Assembly: GCF_001571225.1 (NCBI RefSeq)
Contig: NZ_BCTJ01000004.1
Span: 62,001-126,000 of the forward strand
Length of the DNA stretch: 64,000 nt
Origin: Hydrogenophaga palleronii NBRC 102513
GTDB lineage: Bacteria > Pseudomonadota > Gammaproteobacteria > Burkholderiales > Burkholderiaceae_C
Direction: 5' to 3'
The notes beneath the pieces were generated by a model that was not told the origin of the DNA, made no database searches, and was given only the letters and a program-made list of their open reading frames with translations. Position 1 is the stretch's first letter; each line of letters begins with the position of its first letter. A program made the position numbers and the translations under genes. Positions 59,349 to 64,000 of this stretch are shown here, one piece after another.

Positions 59349-60356
59349 ATGGAACGAACCCCAACGGTGCCAGCGCGCCGTATCGGCATCATCGGCGCGG
59401 GCGCCATCGGCGGCCACGTGGCCGCGCGCCTGGCGGCGGCAGGGCACGAGGTGACACTGCTGGCGCGTGGCGCGACCCTGGCCGCCTTGCGCGAGCACGG
59501 CTTGCGCTACAGCACCGGCGGCGCGCCGGCCCAGGCCTATGCGGTGCGCGCGGAATCGTCGCCCGAGGCGATGGGCGAACAAGACCTGCTGATCCTCTCG
59601 CTCAAGTCGCAGGTTTTTCCGACCGTGGTGCCCACGCTGGGCCCCTTGCTTGCCTCCAGCGTGCCGGTGCTGACGATGAACAACGGATTGCCCTGGTGGT
59701 ATTTCCTGGTGCCCGGTCAACCGCTCGAGGGCCAGCGCTTGACGCGCGTGGACCCGCAAGGCGAGACCGAACGGGCAGTGGATGTATCGCGCGTGCTGGG
59801 CGGCACGATCATGGCTTCGTGCCATTGCCCTGAGCCCGGCGTGGTGGTGCACAGCGCTGGCGCGCGCCTGGCACTTGGTGAGCCGGCCGGCGGGGTGAGC
59901 GAACGCGCGACCCTGTGGGCCGACGTGTTGGCACACGCGGGTCTCGGCGCGGTGGCCAGTGCGAGCATCCGCACCGACATCTGGCACAAGCTGCTGGGCA
60001 ACATCTGCGCCAACCCGCTGAGCCTGCTGACGGGCATGACCACCGATCGCATGCTGGACGACGAGGGCGTGCGCGCGCTGTTCGCGGCCATGATGGACGA
60101 ATGCATCGCCCTGGGCCGCCGCCTGGGTCTCACGCTGGACACCACCGCCGAGCAGCGCATGGCGCAAACGAGGCAGCTGGGCGCGATCCGCAGCTCGATG
60201 CTGCAGGACCTGGATGCGGGTCGCAGTGTGGAACTGGACGCGATCCTGGGCGCACCGATCGAGTGTGCGCAGGCCTTGGGGCAGCCCGTGCCGCGGCTGC
60301 AGGATGTGTACGCGCTGGCCCGACTGCGGGCCCGCGCGGCCGGCCTCTATCCCTGA
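59349..60356 (+). CDS. Ketopantoate-reductase-like (PanE/ApbA family) oxidoreductase
   Basis: 335 residues. The NAD(P)-binding motif GIIGAGAIGGHVAARLA is at about 13-29, NNGLPWW and HKLLGNICANPLSLLTG are typical of the 2-dehydropantoate 2-reductase family, and ARSVELDAI resembles the EIDAI end. It probably reduces a 2-keto acid or related substrate; the location beside regulators and transporters argues for catabolism, not pantothenate synthesis. Substrate unknown. A gap of 15 bp separates it from the convergent LysR-Bug gene. Confidence 0.8.
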   Translation: MERTPTVPARRIGIIGAGAIGGHVAARLAAAGHEVTLLARGATLAALREHGLRYSTGGAPAQAYAVRAESSPEAMGEQDLLILSLKSQVFPTVVPTLGPLLASSVPVLTMNNGLPWWYFLVPGQPLEGQRLTRVDPQGETERAVDVSRVLGGTIMASCHCPEPGVVVHSAGARLALGEPAGGVSERATLWADVLAHAGLGAVASASIRTDIWHKLLGNICANPLSLLTGMTTDRMLDDEGVRALFAAMMDECIALGRRLGLTLDTTAEQRMAQTRQLGAIRSSMLQDLDAGRSVELDAILGAPIECAQALGQPVPRLQDVYALARLRARAAGLYP

Positions 60357-60371
60357 GCCGCGGCGCCCGTT

Positions 60372-62174
60372 TCAGGATTTCCCGAGCAACGCCGCCCAGC
60401 GCGCCTGCTCGTGTCTGACATAGGCGATGTACTCTGCGCCGGTTCGCAGGTCGGGCGTTCCGCCTTGGGCAAGAAAACCCTCTGCGATGGCCGGTGAGCA
60501 CAGTGCCGCGTGAATCTGCGCCTGCAGCGCCATCTGCCTGCTGGCAGGAAACGATGCCGGCGCCACCACGCAGTAGCCGCCATCCGCAACGACGTCGGGC
60601 AGGTCGCACTCGGCCGCCGTGGGCACATCGGGAAGGCCGTGGGCGCGGTGGTGACCGGCGATCATCAAGGGCTGTACCGCGTGGTTGCGGATGGCGTCCA
60701 TGACGCTGCCGCCCATCTCGGCGAACAACACGTCGAGCCGGCCGCGCACCAGGTCGACCATCGCCGGCACCAGTCCGTCGTAGTGGCGCGAGAGCATGCG
60801 CGTGCCGGTGCGTTTCTGGAACAGCTCGGGCAGAACCGCGAGTGGCCCACGCGCGATGGCTGCGGTGGCGAAACCGTCCGGGCGCAGGCGGGCCTGGGCG
60901 ATGAGTTCGGCCAGCGTGTTGGCCGCCACATGTTTGCCCACCAGCAGCACGTTGGGAATCCGGACCATGCCGCTCAGGCACGTGATGTCGCTGAATACGT
61001 CGAACAGTCCGTCGTCCTGATTGAGCAAGCGGTCGAACACCGTGGCGCCGGTGCCGGCCAGGCCGATGGTGCAGCCATCGGCCACCGAACGTGTGACCCG
61101 GTGCACACCGAGCACGCCGCCGAGGCCGACCACGTTTTCGACGTCCACTGGTTGCCCCATCACCTTGGCCAGCTCCACGGCGAAGCTGCGGCCGAATCGG
61201 TCGGCCGGCCCACTGGACTGGAACGGCACCACCACCGTCATGCGCTGGCTCGGTGGCGTGTCCGTTGCGCCGGACGGGTTGACCAGCGCGCCCACCGCCC
61301 GTTCGACGACGGGAGACAGAGCCGTGTTGCGGCGCGTCACCAGTGAGATCGTGCGCTCGAAGCCGGGCGTGAGCGGGATCGCCTTCACGCCGGGCCCGTC
61401 CGCGCGCGCCAGCGTGGCGTGACCGCTGCCGGGCAACACGGCCACGCCGACCTGCTCGCACGCCAGCGCAATGGCCATCGCGGGCTGCGTCACTTCCTGC
61501 GCGTCTGCCGTCACGACATCGTGCGAGTGCAGAAAGCGGTCCAGCTGGAACCGGCCTCCGGCCGAGGCGTCGAGAAGGACCAGCTTCTCGTAGCGCAACG
61601 ATGCGGCACTCACATGCTGCCGGCGCGCGAACGGGTGCTGCAGGCTGCAGTACACGTGGTAGGGCTCGGTCAGCAGCGCTGTGCCATGGAGTTCACTGGG
61701 CAGGCTGTCACCCACCACGAGACCGACTTCCGCCGTGCCGCGCGTGACGCCCTCCAGCACATCGGCATGCGGCTGTTCGCGCAGCTGCAGCCGGATATCG
61801 GGCCAGGCTCGGTGCAAGGCGCTGATGCGGCCGGGCAGGAAGTCGCCGCCGACCGACTGGCTGCACGCCAGCCGCACCACACCGCGTGTGGCCGAGGCTT
61901 CTGTTCGGGCTTGCGACAGCACACGGTCCAGGTGGTCCAGCGCCTCTCGCAGCGGCCCCACCAGCCGTCGACCTGCGTCGCTCAGCACCACCTGCCGCGT
62001 CGTCCGGTCCACCAACGGAATCTCCAGCGCTTCCTCAAGGGTGCGCAGCGACTGGCTGACGGCCGACTGTGTCAGGCCGATGGCGTTGGCCGTGGCGCTG
62101 AAGCTGCCGGTGTCACCCACCGAGAGCAGTACACGAAGCTGGCGCAGAGAGACGTATTGAGAAACGGTGTACAT
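60372..62174 (-). CDS. LysR-type regulator fused to a Bug/TctC binding domain
   Basis: 600 residues, twice the size of a LysR protein. Residues 8-67 are the helix-turn-helix (LRQLRVLLSVGDTGSFSATA, SAVSQSLRTLEEAL), 95-298 a LysR effector domain, a short proline linker follows, and 312-600 is a Bug/TctC solute-binding domain: MTVVVPFQSSGPADRFGRS, DVENVVGLGGVLGVHRV, and GLPDVPTAAE near the end. There is no signal peptide, so the Bug domain must be cytoplasmic. The frame is continuous. It is divergent from the lyase-like gene, which it probably regulates. One reading is a regulator that gained a second ligand sensor. Confidence 0.88.
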   Translation of the reverse strand: MYTVSQYVSLRQLRVLLSVGDTGSFSATANAIGLTQSAVSQSLRTLEEALEIPLVDRTTRQVVLSDAGRRLVGPLREALDHLDRVLSQARTEASATRGVVRLACSQSVGGDFLPGRISALHRAWPDIRLQLREQPHADVLEGVTRGTAEVGLVVGDSLPSELHGTALLTEPYHVYCSLQHPFARRQHVSAASLRYEKLVLLDASAGGRFQLDRFLHSHDVVTADAQEVTQPAMAIALACEQVGVAVLPGSGHATLARADGPGVKAIPLTPGFERTISLVTRRNTALSPVVERAVGALVNPSGATDTPPSQRMTVVVPFQSSGPADRFGRSFAVELAKVMGQPVDVENVVGLGGVLGVHRVTRSVADGCTIGLAGTGATVFDRLLNQDDGLFDVFSDITCLSGMVRIPNVLLVGKHVAANTLAELIAQARLRPDGFATAAIARGPLAVLPELFQKRTGTRMLSRHYDGLVPAMVDLVRGRLDVLFAEMGGSVMDAIRNHAVQPLMIAGHHRAHGLPDVPTAAECDLPDVVADGGYCVVAPASFPASRQMALQAQIHAALCSPAIAEGFLAQGGTPDLRTGAEYIAYVRHEQARWAALLGKS

Positions 62175-62332
62175 GAAGTTCTTCTAATAAGTCGCCAAAC
62201 AAAAGTTGATTCGCAGACCGACGCATTGTGTGTCCAATGCGGTCGATTCCCTGCCCGGTGCTGCAGCCCCTGCCTGCTCCCGCTCCGACGCCCCATTCAC
62301 CGACGATTGCCGAGCTCCAAGCCGATCCACCC

Positions 62333-63781
62333 ATGGCGACTCCTACCCAGATCGATATCGATGGCCAGACACTGTGCGCGCGCCAGGTTGTGCAGATCGC
62401 CCGGCATGGCGCCAAGGTTGCGCTGACGGCTGCCGCGCAGGCACGCCTGGAAGCGTCTCGCGCCGTGGTCGACCGTATCGTTGCCCGTGGCGAGCTGGTC
62501 TACGGTGTCACCAGCAGTGTTGCCACCAAGACCGGCACGCTGCTCGATCCGGCACGCTATGGCGAATTCAATCGCCGTTTGCTGGAGACCCACGACATGG
62601 GCATGGGGCCGCTGGCGTCTCGCGAGATGGTGCGCGCCATGCTGGTCGTCATGCTCAACAACATGGCGTCGGGCCGCCTGGGCGTGCGGCCCGTGCTGGC
62701 CCACCTGCTGGTTGAGGCGCTCAACACGCAGCGTGAGTTCAAGGTCCATCTCTGGGGCTCGACCGGCGAAAGCGACATGTCGGCCGTGGCCAACATCGCG
62801 CTGGACCTGTATGCGAGCACCGAACTGGCTGCAGGGGAAACCATTGCGCTGATCAACTCCAGCCCCGTGTCCATTGGCCTGGCCGCCCTGGCCATGTACG
62901 ACCTCGGGAACATCCTGGCGTCGTGGCCGCGGGTCGCCGCACTCAGCATGGAGGGCTACGGCGCCAATCCGTCCATCGTGTCCGATGTCGCCGTGCGCTC
63001 ACGGCCGTTCAAAGGTCTGCGGCAGGCGGCCGAAGCAATCGCCGCGCAGCTGCATGGCAGCCACCTGATGAGCGCCGGCGGCCCTCGGCACCTGCAGGAC
63101 CCGCTGTCCTTCCGGTCGCTGCCGCTCACGCTGGGCAATGCCTTCGACAGCTACGACTTCGCCGCAGGTCGATTTGCGATCGAACTCAACGCGAGCCAGA
63201 ACAACCCGGTGGTGTCCATCGAAGAGCAGCGTCTGGTCTCCGTGGCCAACTTCGACATGCTGGCGCTGTCGATGTCGCTCGACACCTTGCGGCTCGGCAT
63301 CGCGCCGCTCGTCACCAGTTCGACCGAGCGTGTTGCCAAGCTCGTCGACTCTTTCTGGTCCGGGCTTGACTCGGGCCTTCTGGCACAGGATGAGATTGGC
63401 TTGCCCGGTTTCAACGGCCTGGCCCAGGTGCACAAGGGCATCACGGCGGAAGCGCGTCTGCTCGCCGCGCCGGTGGTGACCGAACTGCCCAGCTCCAGCC
63501 ACTCGAACGGCAATCTCGACCGCGTGAGCATGGCCAGCCTGGCCGCACGCCGTGCGGTCGAGCTGGCGCAGCTGTGCAAGCCCATTCTGGCGGTCGAGCT
63601 CGTGGTGGCCGCGCAGGCGGTGGACCTGCGACGGCCGCCCCGCATGGGCGAGGGCGCTCAGCAGCTGCACCGCTTTGTGCGAGACCTCGTGCCCCACGCG
63701 GGCGGCGTGCAGCGCGCGCCGCACCCCGCTCCGGTGCTGGAGGCGCTGGAGACGCTGGACTGGCAACTTGACCGCATCTGA
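62333..63781 (+). CDS. Histidine-ammonia-lyase-fold protein lacking the MIO triad
   Basis: 482 residues from the ATG at 62333 (MATPTQIDIDGQTLC); a GTG and ATG about 100 bp upstream remain possible. The HAL/PAL fold is shown by YGVTSS with the conserved tyrosine at 57, MLNNMASGRLGVRP and RFAIELNASQNNPVV. The Ala-Ser-Gly that cyclises to the MIO cofactor, 89 residues after that tyrosine in HAL, is Glu-Ser-Asp here (GESD, 145-148). The classical ammonia elimination is therefore unlikely; a MIO-free elimination, as reported for ergothionase, is one alternative. It is divergent from the LysR-Bug gene and followed by a TctC gene. Confidence 0.8.
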   Translation: MATPTQIDIDGQTLCARQVVQIARHGAKVALTAAAQARLEASRAVVDRIVARGELVYGVTSSVATKTGTLLDPARYGEFNRRLLETHDMGMGPLASREMVRAMLVVMLNNMASGRLGVRPVLAHLLVEALNTQREFKVHLWGSTGESDMSAVANIALDLYASTELAAGETIALINSSPVSIGLAALAMYDLGNILASWPRVAALSMEGYGANPSIVSDVAVRSRPFKGLRQAAEAIAAQLHGSHLMSAGGPRHLQDPLSFRSLPLTLGNAFDSYDFAAGRFAIELNASQNNPVVSIEEQRLVSVANFDMLALSMSLDTLRLGIAPLVTSSTERVAKLVDSFWSGLDSGLLAQDEIGLPGFNGLAQVHKGITAEARLLAAPVVTELPSSSHSNGNLDRVSMASLAARRAVELAQLCKPILAVELVVAAQAVDLRRPPRMGEGAQQLHRFVRDLVPHAGGVQRAPHPAPVLEALETLDWQLDRI

Positions 63782-63829
63782 TGCTTCGCGCCTTCCCATT
63801 TCCCCCACCACCACAACAGGAGACAAACG

Positions 63830-64000
63830 ATGATGCAACGACGACATTTCAACACCCGACTCGCAGCGCTGGCCGCCGCCGGCATGGCCAGCCTGCCGGC
63901 CATGGCGCAGGACGGCGCATTGATGCGCATCGTCGTCGGCTTCTCGCCAGGCGGCTCGGTGGATGCCGTGGCGCGGCTGCTGGCCGAACGGCTCAAGGAG
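63830..64000 (+). CDS. TctC/Bug-family solute-binding protein, partial
   Basis: 57 codons before the window ends. The start is the first of two ATG codons, with AGGAG 8 nt before. The N-terminus MMQRRHFNTRLAALAAAG with an RR pair and ending SLPAMAQD is an export signal, possibly Tat. MRIVVGFSPGGSVDAVARLLAE is broken here; the GFSPGGSVD loop is the Bug-family ligand loop. It probably binds the substrate of the lyase-like enzyme for a TctAB-type or other uptake system. Confidence 0.85.
   Translation, partial: MMQRRHFNTRLAALAAAGMASLPAMAQDGALMRIVVGFSPGGSVDAVARLLAERLKE

Overview
The window is 64 kb of GC-rich proteobacterial DNA in two parts. Bases 1 to 54627 are most of an integrative and conjugative element (ICE) of the ICEclc / PFGI-1 / PAGI-2 class. 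Bases 54628 to 64000 are host chromosome. The host reads as a betaproteobacterium, most likely Burkholderiales and plausibly Comamonadaceae: it has a pcaIJF beta-ketoadipate operon with IclR regulators, abundant Bug/TctC solute-binding proteins, and a tRNA-Cys gene directly beyond the element.

The element boundary can be read at base level. An 18-bp copy of the 3' end of tRNA-Gly(GCC), GTCTCGTTTCCCGCTCCA, lies at 54610-54627. This is the attachment sequence known for ICEclc. A terminator and tRNA-Cys(GCA) follow it. The intact tRNA-Gly and the integrase must therefore lie to the left of the window. A near-consensus sigma-70 promoter (54513-54541) points out of the element across this site, as Pcirc of ICEclc does.

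Layout of the ICE, almost all on the minus strand: (a) 1-18301, a G-type (TFSS-type) type IV secretion operon running from PilL2 through a lytic transglycosylase, TraD, the small pilus and membrane proteins and the TraC/VirB4 ATPase to TraU- and TraH-like proteins, interrupted by one plus-strand SIR2-like gene at 2.5 kb. (b) 18.4-28.6 kb, a coiled-coil membrane protein, a CoiA-like nuclease, an SNF2-like helicase, a DNA methyltransferase-like protein and ICE backbone genes (DUF3275, DUF932, DUF3577). (c) 28.9-30.8 kb, an acquired insert with a FloR/CmlA-type phenicol exporter, a truncated lysR and decayed integrase and parB-like scraps. (d) 31-42 kb, small backbone genes, two GHKL ATPases (one fused to a HExxH metallopeptidase-like domain) and topoisomerase III. 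(e) 42-50 kb, the regulatory and partition block: ssb, an InrR-like gene, a phospholipase-D-type nuclease inserted between two copies of a palindrome, STY4528-like, BisC-like, BisD/ParB, shi, parA and alpA. (f) 50.1-54.6 kb, a chemoreceptor gene, a candidate regulator and the outward promoter at the attachment end. The relaxase and integrase are not in the window.

The chromosomal part holds a divergent PcaR-like regulator, pcaI, pcaJ and pcaF, a second IclR regulator and a ketopantoate-reductase-like protein. It ends with an unusual group: a LysR regulator fused to a Bug/TctC binding domain, a histidine-ammonia-lyase-fold protein whose cofactor-forming Ala-Ser-Gly is Glu-Ser-Asp, and the start of a TctC binding protein.

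The less expected observations are a 130-nt leader element present three times with covarying hairpins, competing C/G-run hairpins before about ten backbone genes, a leader-peptide-like attenuator before the phenicol exporter, the palindrome-flanked nuclease, the GHKL-metallopeptidase fusion, the LysR-Bug fusion and the lyase lacking the MIO triad. All family names come from recognising the sequences by eye; no database search was run.
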